A stretch of 64,000 bases of DNA from an uncultured Methanobacterium sp. Lineage in GTDB: Archaea > Methanobacteriota > Methanobacteria > Methanobacteriales > Methanobacteriaceae. How positions within the stretch are numbered: the first letter of the stretch is position 1; the number at the start of each line of letters is the position of its first letter. Shown piece after piece: positions 45,275 through 54,217 of this stretch. The notes under the pieces were generated by a model, which had not been told where the DNA came from, ran no database searches, and saw only the letters and a list, made by a program, of their open reading frames with translations. The position numbers were made by a program, and so were the translations under genes. The stretch is from positions 1,284,501 to 1,348,500 of the forward strand of contig NZ_OY762015.1 of assembly GCF_963665055.1 (NCBI RefSeq), given 5' to 3'.

Positions 45275-46617
45275 TTTTTCAACTCCAGATCTACATCCTG
45301 GGAGATGCTCCATGCATCCTCAAACATTCTTTCAATTTCCAGAATGGATTTTTTGTCCTTGTAGATAACTCCCACTTCATAACTTTCGTATATGGGGTCA
45401 GTGGATATTATGAGACCGTTAACCTCGTCTGCCACAATGGCCACAGTGTGCACGTGGGGCATGGTCCTGATCTTAACATCTTTATCCTGGAGGAGTTTAA
45501 TTAACTCCACCGATGCATCATCGTCCAGGCTGGCTTCCTGGATAATCATACGACTTTGGGTATCCATGAACTTTTTAAGGATACTCACGTCAATGTTACG
45601 CACCCAGGGGTACATCATCAGTAACTTACTCTGGGCAGTTACTATGGTGTCTTTCATGGCTTCCTGAACATCATGTGCCTCAAAGGACCATATTATAGAT
45701 GGTTCTGTTGAATCTGTCTTCAATTTATCAATGGTTCCCTTAAATGAATCCAGACGTTCATCAATAATGCCTTCAATGTCCTTTGCATTCTGGATGTAGT
45801 TTTCTTTGAGTTTGTCCAGTCTGTTTTTAACGAACTGATCATCCCGTCCAGTACGGGTTTGGAGTTCCTTGAGCCTTTCCTTATCTGCAGTTTCCAGTAC
45901 AGATTTAGGTGCAGGTACTACTTTTTCATCAGTTTTCGCTTTTTCATCAGTTTTTGGTTTAATCTTGAAAGGTTTTACCTGTGGAGGTTCTTCAGCTTTG
46001 TCTTCTTTTTTAATGGCAGATCCCTCATCTGTGGTGGCTTTTTTAACCGGTGCTATTTTCTTTGGTGCTATTTTCTTCGGTTGTGTTTTTGGTTTAGTAG
46101 CCAGATCAGGAGGTAATGTAGTTGATTTATGGGTGGGAGCTGCTTTTTCATCCTTTTCCTGTGGTTTAAATGTGCTTGGAGGTGCTTCGGTTTTCTTTTT
46201 TGGGGTTATGGCCTTTCCAACTGGGGCAGCTTTTTCTTTTTTAATTGGTGGTGTGGATGTTGATGATGGACCAAATTTAGGTTCTTCCTTGGCTCTTGGT
46301 TTGGGTTTTATAACCCGTGACTCAGTAATTGGAGCTGCCTTTGAAGGCATTTTATCCTTAACAGGCATTTTTTTCGGTTTTATTGGTGCAGTTGCTGCTG
46401 CTTTTGGGGCTTTTACCCTTTTTGGCATAGGCGTTGCCCCTTTTGATAAATCTATCCTGCTACCGAAAAATATCATTAAAATAAGTCCAAATACGGATGC
46501 AATTAATCCTAAAAAGAATGCTATTGGGTTAGGTGGGATGTTAAAACCAAGGTACATTAAATAAAAACCACCGATAACCAAGAGACCCCCAAAAACGCTG
46601 ACAATTAAATTGATCAT
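45271..46617 (-). CDS. Two-helix membrane protein with Lys/Pro/Ala linker and TrmB/PLD-like C-terminal domain
   Basis: 448 residues. Two N-terminal membrane helices (NLIVSVFGGLLVIGGFYLMYL and FFLGLIASVFGLILMIFF) are followed by about 190 residues of low-complexity Lys-Pro-Ala-Glu sequence (KAPKAAATAPIKPKKMP...). The C-terminal 200 residues read ALKYI-free AHDVQEAMKDTIVTAQSKLL, then VSILKKFMDTQSRMIIQEAS and VNGLIISTDPIYESYEVGV, similar to the C-terminal domain of TrmB-type proteins and PLD-like folds. The HKD catalytic motif is absent. GGAGG precedes ATG 46617. It heads the hydrolase-GTPase-DUF2073-Zn-ribbon operon. Confidence 0.78.
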   Translation of the reverse strand: MINLIVSVFGGLLVIGGFYLMYLGFNIPPNPIAFFLGLIASVFGLILMIFFGSRIDLSKGATPMPKRVKAPKAAATAPIKPKKMPVKDKMPSKAAPITESRVIKPKPRAKEEPKFGPSSTSTPPIKKEKAAPVGKAITPKKKTEAPPSTFKPQEKDEKAAPTHKSTTLPPDLATKPKTQPKKIAPKKIAPVKKATTDEGSAIKKEDKAEEPPQVKPFKIKPKTDEKAKTDEKVVPAPKSVLETADKERLKELQTRTGRDDQFVKNRLDKLKENYIQNAKDIEGIIDERLDSFKGTIDKLKTDSTEPSIIWSFEAHDVQEAMKDTIVTAQSKLLMMYPWVRNIDVSILKKFMDTQSRMIIQEASLDDDASVELIKLLQDKDVKIRTMPHVHTVAIVADEVNGLIISTDPIYESYEVGVIYKDKKSILEIERMFEDAWSISQDVDLELKK

Positions 46618-46983
46618 CTCATACCTCCAATCATATTATGTTAAGGACTATTTATAAATTATTAGTTTCATCACACACCAAATATTATCATTCTTCCAAT
46701 ATGAGTCTTAAAAAATTGAATTTCTAATTCTAAATAGGAGCTTAACAATTATTAATATTTTCCGTATTTCATATGCCGATCTTCCCCACTTCAGTTAAAA
46801 AAAGTAATTGAGTTTGAAATTTTATCCAGTTTCAGAGTTTAACTTCATCTCTAGTTGATTAAAGTGAGACTTCATTTTACTAAGTGAATAGTTCTTTTAC
46901 TAGGTGACTAGTAAAGAATTTCAGTAAAGCGGACTAGGTGAAACTTTATCAATTGTTGATTAATGATAATTCATTCAAGTTGG
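46618..46983. other. Gene-free stretch with promoter
   Basis: 366 bp. A minus-strand TATA-like box TTTATAAA at 46651-46658 lies about 35 bp before the 448-residue protein gene. The rest has loose direct repeats containing ACTAGGTGA and GTGAAACTT. No gene is seen. Confidence 0.4.
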
Positions 46984-48144
46984 CTAGTGTGAAACTTCAT
47001 CTCCAGTTCCTGCACAACTGCGAATGATATTCACTGCTTCTTCAGTTCCATTGTACTTGGAAAATATATTCCTGGTTTTTTCTGCATTTTTCCTGAGATC
47101 CTGACTTTCAAGGAGCCGGTTAATATTTTCCGATAAAATCTCTGGTGTTAAAGTGCCCATGTTCTGCACCTGAGCTATTCCATAATTTTTCATTTTCATG
47201 GCGTTTTTCATCTGCTCAGGATGGTTTTCTATAGGGACCATCAGGCTGGGAATGCCCAGGGAAGCAATTTCCATAGAGGTGGTGTGCCCAGCCAGACTCA
47301 CCAGGAAGTCGGATAGTTTCATCCACTCCATTATATCCCCCAGAAATCTTTTGCATATTACCCGGGGAGATGATTCCAGATCCAGTTTTATCTGGGGCCC
47401 GGTGACCAGGATCAATCGATCACAATCCAGGTCTGGTGCTGCCTGGTGCAGGAGTTTTAAAAGTTTGTTACCAAATTCTGATCCCCCTACAGTGGCCATT
47501 ACCATTTTTTCGGACCTTTCAAATCCGAAACGCTCCCTGAGCTCATTTTTACCATCCATGGTTTTGGGGTTCATCTTCAGTATAGGTCCGGTGAAGTTCA
47601 CCCGATCAAGAACCTGGGAAGGTACTTCGTAGGACTTTTGAACATCCGGTATGATGATTGACTGGCAGAGCCTAGAAACATCCTTGATGAAACGTTGCAA
47701 TCCGTTTTCCAGGTATTCAAGGGTACGGTCTTTCTGGTATTCCTCTTTAAGTTCCGGTGCCAGGTCGTTACTTACCAGTACGCATGGTATGCCCAGTACC
47801 TTGCAGGTGATGGGGACTGAGTAATGGGAGTCAGAAACAACAACATCCGGGTTAAATTCCTTAATTATACGGGATTCATGGTATATGCTCTTCAGGAAAA
47901 TGTAAGGTGCATCAATGGACTTACGGGCGGTGTGTTTGAAGTTCAGCTCACCGGAACTTCCGTAGAACTTGATGGTTGGAAGTTCCTCCACATCGTAGTC
48001 ACTGTATTCGTTAAGAGTCTGGTAGCCAGAACCATAACTGGCAAAGAGAACCTCATCACCTTTCTCTTCTAATTTTTGGGCTAAAGCCACTGAACGGGAG
48101 GTGTGTCCCATTCCAATGCCACAGGGTATTAGGAGTACTTTCAT
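46984..48144 (-). CDS. UDP-glycosyltransferase-like protein (GT-B, MurG/MJ1255-like)
   Basis: 386 residues with two Rossmann-like halves. The N-terminal half has LLIPCGIGMGHTSRSVALAQKL (G-x-GH motif of MurG-type enzymes). The C-terminal half has MVMATVGGSEFGNKLL, RFLGDIMEWMKLSDFLVSLAGHTTSMEIASLGIPSLMVPIENHPEQ, the nucleotide-sugar binding region. It likely transfers a sugar from a nucleotide donor to a lipid or surface acceptor. Its C-terminus is slightly long. Monocistronic. Confidence 0.88.
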   Translation of the reverse strand: MKVLLIPCGIGMGHTSRSVALAQKLEEKGDEVLFASYGSGYQTLNEYSDYDVEELPTIKFYGSSGELNFKHTARKSIDAPYIFLKSIYHESRIIKEFNPDVVVSDSHYSVPITCKVLGIPCVLVSNDLAPELKEEYQKDRTLEYLENGLQRFIKDVSRLCQSIIIPDVQKSYEVPSQVLDRVNFTGPILKMNPKTMDGKNELRERFGFERSEKMVMATVGGSEFGNKLLKLLHQAAPDLDCDRLILVTGPQIKLDLESSPRVICKRFLGDIMEWMKLSDFLVSLAGHTTSMEIASLGIPSLMVPIENHPEQMKNAMKMKNYGIAQVQNMGTLTPEILSENINRLLESQDLRKNAEKTRNIFSKYNGTEEAVNIIRSCAGTGDEVSH

Positions 48145-48554
48145 TTAGTCCACTTTAGGTTTGAATACTAACTTTAGGTTGAATACAAAATATTCTGAAG
48201 ATATAAATTCAAATTTTAGATATATTTAGTTTGAAATAAGATTGTAGTTTGAAATTTTTTTATCAAAATAATTGGTTAAAACATAACTTGGTTAAAACAG
48301 TTTTTAATATGCTTTACTTTGAATAAGATTATAAACCTTTATAAATGAACTTTTCTATAATGAAGTTAATTAAGAGGCTTATTAGGTTCTTTTAGTTAAA
48401 AAATAATAATTAATATATGAATTCAATCCATGGATATTTTACCTATTTTTAAACGATTTTAATGTGATTTGAGAAAATAGGGAAAGATTTGATTAAAAAA
48501 TAGCTTTTATAAAAGTAAAACAAGAAAAATTAACCAATTAAACAAAGATTAATA
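48145..48554. other. Gene-free AT-rich stretch
   Basis: 410 bp, no recognisable gene, repeat or structured element beyond short TTGGTTAAAACA-type duplications near 48270-48300. It must hold the promoter of the glycosyltransferase gene to its left. Confidence 0.35.
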
Positions 48555-49124
48555 TCATTCCTGCGACTGGACAAATGAAACAATGTTTTTGAATAATTCT
48601 AGAGATCCTTTATTGTTACTTAATCCCCAGGCTAATTTATTTCTAAAGGATCTTTTTTGTTCTTCACCCATTGAGTTCATGTAGAAAATGGTTTGATTGA
48701 AAAGTGTGTCTGCTCCGTTAGGGTTGTTGAATGTACCTTCATTTTGAAGTTCATCTATTTTCCTGCGGAAAACCCTTTTAAGGTTCTTTGATGCTTTGTA
48801 AACTTCTTCGTGATCCTTACTTTCCATCTGTTTAAGGATGGTTTCTATTTCCACAAAATCCATTCTGGAAACACCAAACACAATACCTTCGGGCCTTATG
48901 GATTGTATTCTCTTTACACCATCGTATATTGTGAAATCATAATCTGCGATGTATATCTGCCCTTCACGCAGAAGAGCCATTAATGATTCGTTGAAAGTCT
49001 TGTCTGATGTACCTATCCCTGATTTTGATCGTATGACTTCCAGAATCTTTTTTTTGGATAGCTCATCGTTTTCTAAAACTTCCAGGATCAATCTTCGTAA
49101 ATTGTAGTTTTTGGGCATGTTCAC
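48555..49124 (-). CDS. Protein of unknown function with probable winged-helix N-terminus
   Basis: 189 residues. The first 80 residues look like a winged helix (YNLRRLILEVLENDELSKKKILEVIRSK...KTFNESLMALLREGQIYI). The remainder is helical (KQMESKDHEEVYKASKNLKRVFRRKI). I recognise no named family. A minus-strand TATA-like box TTTTATATA at about 49163-49171 stands 40 bp upstream. It is divergent from the pilin genes and could regulate them (inference). Confidence 0.75.
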   Translation of the reverse strand: MNMPKNYNLRRLILEVLENDELSKKKILEVIRSKSGIGTSDKTFNESLMALLREGQIYIADYDFTIYDGVKRIQSIRPEGIVFGVSRMDFVEIETILKQMESKDHEEVYKASKNLKRVFRRKIDELQNEGTFNNPNGADTLFNQTIFYMNSMGEEQKRSFRNKLAWGLSNNKGSLELFKNIVSFVQSQE

Positions 49125-49249
49125 AGGCCTCTTAATTAGTATGTGATAATATGCACAAAGAAGTATATAAAAGATAATTATGTGTGAACACTAAAGAATA
49201 TTACTGAGCACATACATTCGCAACATGAATATTGTTGTCGATGAGCAAT

Positions 49250-49290
49250 GAAAATGTTTATATATGACTATCAACAGAGAAGTTGTATAT
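49250..49290 (+). promoter_or_regulatory. Promoter of the pilin genes
   Basis: The BRE/TATA-like sequence AAAATGTTTATATAT has its TATA core at 49257-49265, which predicts a start near 49285-49290 and a leader of about 35 nt before ATG 49322. Just upstream (about 49221-49237) lies the dyad CAACA-N7-TGTTG, a possible operator. Confidence 0.5.
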
Positions 49291-49321
49291 AATTGAAATA
49301 ACCTTATTGGAGGTAAAAAAT

Positions 49322-49501
<180 letters not shown>

Positions 49502-49522
49502 ACGAATCCCATAAAAGTTTAA

Positions 49523-49575
49523 TGCCCATAAATGGCTTAATGCCATAATGGGCAATTTTCATTCTATTTTTTTGT
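49523..49575 (+). terminator. Terminator/attenuator between pilin genes 1 and 2
   Basis: Nested hairpin: outer stem TGCCCAT (49523-49529) / ATGGGCA (49548-49554), inner stem ATGGC / GCCAT, then a T-rich run (ATTTTCATTCTATTTTTTTG). Position and shape fit a terminator that would favour high levels of pilin 1. Confidence 0.65.
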
Positions 49576-49649
49576 TTTGATATCTTAATAATAATCATAA
49601 TTGTGAAAAATTTATGGGATATAGGGGTTAAATGTAGGGAGGAAATAAA

Positions 49650-49829
49650 ATGAATTTTTTAAAAGATGAAAGTGGGCAAGGTGCAGCTGAATATATCTTA
49701 TTGTTTGGTGGCATAATCGTTGTTGCGATAGCTGCACTATTAGTCTACAGATCATACATCCAAGGCGCTTCTTCACTAAACTCAGCTCAGGACGTTAACA
49801 CTGTAAGAACCACAAGCTCAATAAAATAA
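49650..49829 (+). CDS. Class III signal peptide pilin-like protein 2
   Basis: 59 residues from ATG 49650 with a GGGAGGAAAT site. MNFLKDESGQGAAEYILLFG closely matches pilin 1, and so does the rest (SAQDVNTVRTTSSIK versus AAQDVNNIRTTSALQ). It is a paralogue about 75% identical by eye. The role is as a second subunit or replacement pilin; the two differ most between residues 36 and 46. Confidence 0.88.
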   Translation: MNFLKDESGQGAAEYILLFGGIIVVAIAALLVYRSYIQGASSLNSAQDVNTVRTTSSIK

Positions 49830-50081
49830 AAAAACCCCATTGACTAATTCTTTTATTTATTTTCTAAATAGTTTTCATCAACATAATTAACCTCCCGAAC
49901 CCCGTAACAATTAATAATATTTTTAATTAGAAATGTAAATATTATAGATTTTGTCTAACTCGCTCAAGAGAATTCTTTCTGAGTACAAAATAATTTATAG
50001 CATAATCCTATAAATTATAATAAAAGTATTGGATTCAATCAGGATTATATAACTTTATTTCCATGCAATAGGGTGGATAGA

Positions 50082-50249
50082 ATGGATGAAAAAGGTCAGA
50101 TCAGCGCTGAAATGATATTATTACTTGGTGCCATGTTAGTTATAGTGATTGTTGCAGGTGGAGCCATATTTGGGATTACCAAATCATTTGCAGGGAATAT
50201 TTCTCAAGTGATAGATACTGCCAGAAACAATGCTATTGGTAAAATGTAA
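50082..50249 (+). CDS. Class III signal peptide pilin-like protein 3 (divergent)
   Basis: 55 residues from ATG 50082 (GGGTGGAT site). Leader MDEKG then QISAEMILLLGAML, the Q-x-S-x-E class III motif, followed by VIVIVAGGAIFGI and a tail SQVIDTARNNAIGKM. It is clearly a different subfamily from pilins 1 and 2, perhaps a minor or tip subunit. It ends 43 bp before the convergent STT3 gene. Confidence 0.85.
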   Translation: MDEKGQISAEMILLLGAMLVIVIVAGGAIFGITKSFAGNISQVIDTARNNAIGKM

Positions 50250-50292
50250 TAAGAATTTATTTAAGATGAATTTATTTAAGAATTTAAATTCA

Positions 50293-52530
50293 TCAAACTC
50301 CCCAAACCACTGCTTTATTACTATAAAATAAAGGTTTGAACACAGTGGAATTACTTTTTTCGATAACCAGCCTGGTGAAAATAGAATTCTCAAATTGTTT
50401 ATCCAGTACTACTGCTTTTTTATGATCAATGATGAAAACCCCAAAATCACTGCTGGGATCAACATAACGCTTTACAATAGTTCCATTATCAATGAATTCC
50501 ACAAAATAAGGTGTTTCGTTTCCCCAAGTTAAATTTTCTGTTTTAAAATCCATGAATACATCATTACTGGAATTAAGATAATCAGAAGTTGTATTCACAG
50601 TTCCCGATGAGTAAATATAATTATTAGAAGAATTTCCAGTGAAGTTCCACCCACCAAACGTGAATATCCAGTGCCCAACATTAATCATCTTGTCGTTGGT
50701 AACCACAACCATTGGCGACGGATTTTCGGGATGAGTATACTTTAAAACTTCATCCGCCTGATTACTACTTAGATTATAATCATTTAAGAGTAGATTACGA
50801 GCACTTTCTTTATCAAGACCTAATATATTGTTCATGATATCCACAGTTTTACTGGTGTTTCCCACATACATGTCCAGTGTGATGTAACCTTGATCCCCGC
50901 TGGTGGATAACATACGCATGATACCCACTGAAAGGCTCTCATTATCTGTTACAAATGCTTTATTAATCCAGTAATCCCTTGAAATACTGGGAGATTTATC
51001 TTTATAAGGGAATAGATCATCAAAGTTACGAACCGGTAATGTTTCTATATAACCCATTCTGCCATCCTCAAGAACCGGGCGATCTGCAATAGCAGTGTAT
51101 AAATGACCATTGTTCCAGTCTCCTATAATAACAGTGTTGTTTGATGTGTTATTATTTATCCAAACTGAAGCAGCCCAGATATCATCATTAGTTCCAGGAA
51201 TTAGATTAAAACTAGTTTCACTAGCCCATATTCCAGGAAGTACTACTAATATCACAATTAAAATAGAAAGAACTTTAAGAATGTAAGGATTTCTTTTGAA
51301 GATATGAATTTTTTGGCTGTTTTTCAATAAGCTCATGTATTCAATGCAGATCCCAATCATGATTCCAGTGCTAACCACCAGAGGTGGGATTAACATGATC
51401 ATGAATCTTTCACCATTATTCAATGCAACAAAACCAGCAATGGTCCATAAAACCAGGAACCAAAAGGACATCCAGTTAATTCTCTTCAAGAATTTCTGGC
51501 TTAATTCGTCATTTAAAAGTATCCGGAAAGTCCATACCAGTCCAAATAATCCGGCAAAGAGTGCAATTCCTATACGTGAAACAATTGATTCTAAAGAAGG
51601 TTTAGTCAGTTCAGAAACTGAAATATAAAGGTTAGGCCAATCAGCCCAGGATGCGCTGCCAGAAGATAAATTAAGAAGTTCAATCGGACTATATGCTAAT
51701 TTAAAAATGTTTATTAATCCAGTGGATACCCCTACTAAGATTAATGTCCCTGCAAAAAATAATATCAGGTTGTATAAATGATTTTTTACCATTCCACCCC
51801 TTAACTTAGTTACTAGAATGCAAACAACCCAGAAGAAAACAATGAGGTAAAACAGGTACTGCCAACCATTCCAGGCCAGTGCAAATAAGAACATGGACAC
51901 TACTGTTAGGCTTGAAAAAATCAGTGCCCTTTTACCTGGTTTATTTATACTATCCAGTGCCAGGAAAAAGAAGCCAACCACTAAAAAGGGAAATAATAAA
52001 TTGAACATGTCAGTATCGAACCATCCCGGTACGGTACGAACAAAGTAATAGGGGATAGTGACTGTTAAAATACCAGCAGTAACTGCACCGTATTGATTGG
52101 TTACTCTACCCACAAAGAAATAGGCTGCAATTCCTGCCAGTGGTGCTATAAATGCAGATAGCCAGAAGCAAATAACAAGGAGGGGCACATCTCCAAATAA
52201 GTTGATGAATTTGTAGATAAATGCTGTTAAATAAACTATTAAAGGAGGATAGTCAATGGGGACTCCGGGAGGATAGTAAGAGTGGAGGTCCCAATCAACA
52301 CCTTTAATTATTGCATCCCCTAAATGTCCGTGGTCCAGATAGTTTTCGGTTAAACGGTAGTTGTAGTATGAATCCAGTTCATACATGTAAGGGAGGCCGT
52401 TTTGATCCTGATAAAAAGATTTTTGAGAATCCGGAATTGAAGAGAGATTTGTGGTTTCCACTCTTAAGAACAAACCAATGGAAAAAATCAGCAAGACAAT
52501 GGCTATGGTGGTAAACAGTTTTTTATCCAT
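50293..52530 (-). CDS. STT3/AglB-type oligosaccharyltransferase with altered WWDYG motif
   Basis: 745 residues from ATG 52530 (GGGAGT site). N-terminal half with about 12-13 membrane helices, C-terminal half extracytoplasmic. The catalytic acidic motifs are kept: D53 in ELDSYYNYRL, DTD at 172-174 in GWFDTDMFN, and SVSE at 304-307. The acceptor-site WWDYG motif, however, reads DWNNG (471-475) within IIGDWNNGHLYTAIADRP. It would transfer a glycan from dolichol carrier to Asn in N-x-S/T sequons, perhaps with altered specificity or as a paralogue. It lies next to pilin genes (natural substrates) and glycosyltransferases. Confidence 0.88.
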   Translation of the reverse strand: MDKKLFTTIAIVLLIFSIGLFLRVETTNLSSIPDSQKSFYQDQNGLPYMYELDSYYNYRLTENYLDHGHLGDAIIKGVDWDLHSYYPPGVPIDYPPLIVYLTAFIYKFINLFGDVPLLVICFWLSAFIAPLAGIAAYFFVGRVTNQYGAVTAGILTVTIPYYFVRTVPGWFDTDMFNLLFPFLVVGFFFLALDSINKPGKRALIFSSLTVVSMFLFALAWNGWQYLFYLIVFFWVVCILVTKLRGGMVKNHLYNLILFFAGTLILVGVSTGLINIFKLAYSPIELLNLSSGSASWADWPNLYISVSELTKPSLESIVSRIGIALFAGLFGLVWTFRILLNDELSQKFLKRINWMSFWFLVLWTIAGFVALNNGERFMIMLIPPLVVSTGIMIGICIEYMSLLKNSQKIHIFKRNPYILKVLSILIVILVVLPGIWASETSFNLIPGTNDDIWAASVWINNNTSNNTVIIGDWNNGHLYTAIADRPVLEDGRMGYIETLPVRNFDDLFPYKDKSPSISRDYWINKAFVTDNESLSVGIMRMLSTSGDQGYITLDMYVGNTSKTVDIMNNILGLDKESARNLLLNDYNLSSNQADEVLKYTHPENPSPMVVVTNDKMINVGHWIFTFGGWNFTGNSSNNYIYSSGTVNTTSDYLNSSNDVFMDFKTENLTWGNETPYFVEFIDNGTIVKRYVDPSSDFGVFIIDHKKAVVLDKQFENSIFTRLVIEKSNSTVFKPLFYSNKAVVWGV

Positions 52531-52677
52531 TTCAACTCCCACAGAATATTTAGATTAAGTTTAATAAATCTTTTTAGGAATAATTCCAATGAGAATTAAT
52601 TCAAACAGTTGCGTAAAAGGGTTTTTATGCTTTATATGTCTTCGAAGACCAAAAAATTTCGAAAAGCCCCTTAATGG

Positions 52678-54192
52678 TTAAGATTTATTGTTTACTCGGT
52701 ATATTTCAGTCATTACAAAGCCATTTGAATCATTGGCCGGGATTACACCAATCAATGTGCAATTTTGGTTAACATAATTTTCTATATACTTATCTTCACT
52801 GGTCCATATATTACCGTTACCCCAGTAATTGTCATAAAGAATATACTGAATATTTAAATCGACTAACATGGAACTGGTTTTATTTCCAGTTTCACGTCCA
52901 TAATATCGGTATTTATCATGTAATGCAATCCAGTAATTGTGATCTCCCATAACCACACTGCCTGCTGGAATATATTTTTCAACTTCAGATCCAATTGAAT
53001 AATAATCATAGCCTTTGGTTTTTTCTAAAAAGTTATCAATGAATATGCAATTCCCAATAATTAAGGCAATCCACAAAACAAGTATAAAAATAGAGCATAC
53101 GCCTTTTTTATTAATTTGGAATGTTATTTTATCCTTGAGTGTTAAAGCAATTAAAATAGAAAGATAGGGTGTTATTAAACCTAAATAAATGAAGTATTTA
53201 TGATAAACAAAAATCGAAAAAACCACAGCAGTTACCATGAAAACTATTAACAAAAATTTATCACCTAGTTTTCTTTCCATTACAAGATAATACAGACCTA
53301 AAACAGTTAAAATCAGAGCAACTGCAAACATCACAAATGTCAAAAACACACCATCATACCGAACAAACCACCAAAATAGTTCAACAAAACGTGAGGGTTC
53401 CATTATAATATTATTAAGAGGATTTGAAGGTGATACTCCAACATTCATCATAAATTGGCCTTTAAATGCCGTAACATCCATGGATATATATAATGAATAA
53501 GGAATTAAAGGAATTAAAACTCCTAAAATAAAAGCTAAAATTTTATTTAAATTAAACTTAAGTTTAAACGGTTTTATATCAATTTTTTCTATTAAAATAA
53601 CCATTACTACTGACAATACAGCAATTACACCATTGGGGTGAGAGAGCACAGCTAGGGTGGCAAAAAGGGCAGAAGCAAAATAATATTTCATTTTTGAATA
53701 TTTCAGCGCAAGAACCGTGAAATAAAGAGCAATTACCATGAAACAAGCCACTGCAATCTCCATTCTAGCAGTTCTTGAGACTAAAAAGAATAGGGGATTT
53801 AAAACCAACAAAAAAGAAGCCATTAATCCAATTTTTTTGTTGTATAATTTTAAACCAAGTAGATAGGTAAATAAAACTGTTAAAAAACCCAGGAAAACTG
53901 AGACCATTCGAGCCTGAAGAATACCAAAACCAAACAACTTAAATGAAGCTGCCATTAATAAAATAAATACTGGAGGCTGCCAGTAAGTAAAATTAGCAAT
54001 ATTATAAAAACCATAAATCATAGAAGTGCCCATTTTACCAAACATAACCAAATCATAAGCTGGATTAAGAAAATAATTTTCATCACCACTTATAACTGGA
54101 AATTTATCTAGATTGAAGGAGTATAATACTGCATAAATTAATAAAAGTATCAAAATTTCCTTATTTTGAGCCATGAAAGTTTTAATGCGCAT
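52678..54192 (-). CDS. GT39-type membrane glycosyltransferase, tandem copy 1
   Basis: 504 residues, about 11-12 membrane helices. The first loop has the acidic pair in VISGDENYFLNPAYDL (GT39/ArnT-like DE motif), then a highly conserved TSMIYGFYNIANFTYWQPPVF. The C-terminal soluble part (YIPAGSVVMGDHNYWIALHDKYRYYG) is shared by all three copies. It likely transfers a sugar from dolichyl phosphate to a lipid-linked glycan or protein outside the membrane. GTGATT precedes ATG. It is 25 bp downstream of copy 2. Confidence 0.85.
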   Translation of the reverse strand: MRIKTFMAQNKEILILLLIYAVLYSFNLDKFPVISGDENYFLNPAYDLVMFGKMGTSMIYGFYNIANFTYWQPPVFILLMAASFKLFGFGILQARMVSVFLGFLTVLFTYLLGLKLYNKKIGLMASFLLVLNPLFFLVSRTARMEIAVACFMVIALYFTVLALKYSKMKYYFASALFATLAVLSHPNGVIAVLSVVMVILIEKIDIKPFKLKFNLNKILAFILGVLIPLIPYSLYISMDVTAFKGQFMMNVGVSPSNPLNNIIMEPSRFVELFWWFVRYDGVFLTFVMFAVALILTVLGLYYLVMERKLGDKFLLIVFMVTAVVFSIFVYHKYFIYLGLITPYLSILIALTLKDKITFQINKKGVCSIFILVLWIALIIGNCIFIDNFLEKTKGYDYYSIGSEVEKYIPAGSVVMGDHNYWIALHDKYRYYGRETGNKTSSMLVDLNIQYILYDNYWGNGNIWTSEDKYIENYVNQNCTLIGVIPANDSNGFVMTEIYRVNNKS

Positions 54193-54217
54193 AATAAATC
54201 ACTTTAATAATATGTAA

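Noticed and set aside
45869..46564. 231-codon plus-strand open frame
   Set aside because: It is the opposite-strand shadow of the Lys/Pro/Ala-rich linker of the 45271-46617 protein; low complexity keeps stops away on both strands.
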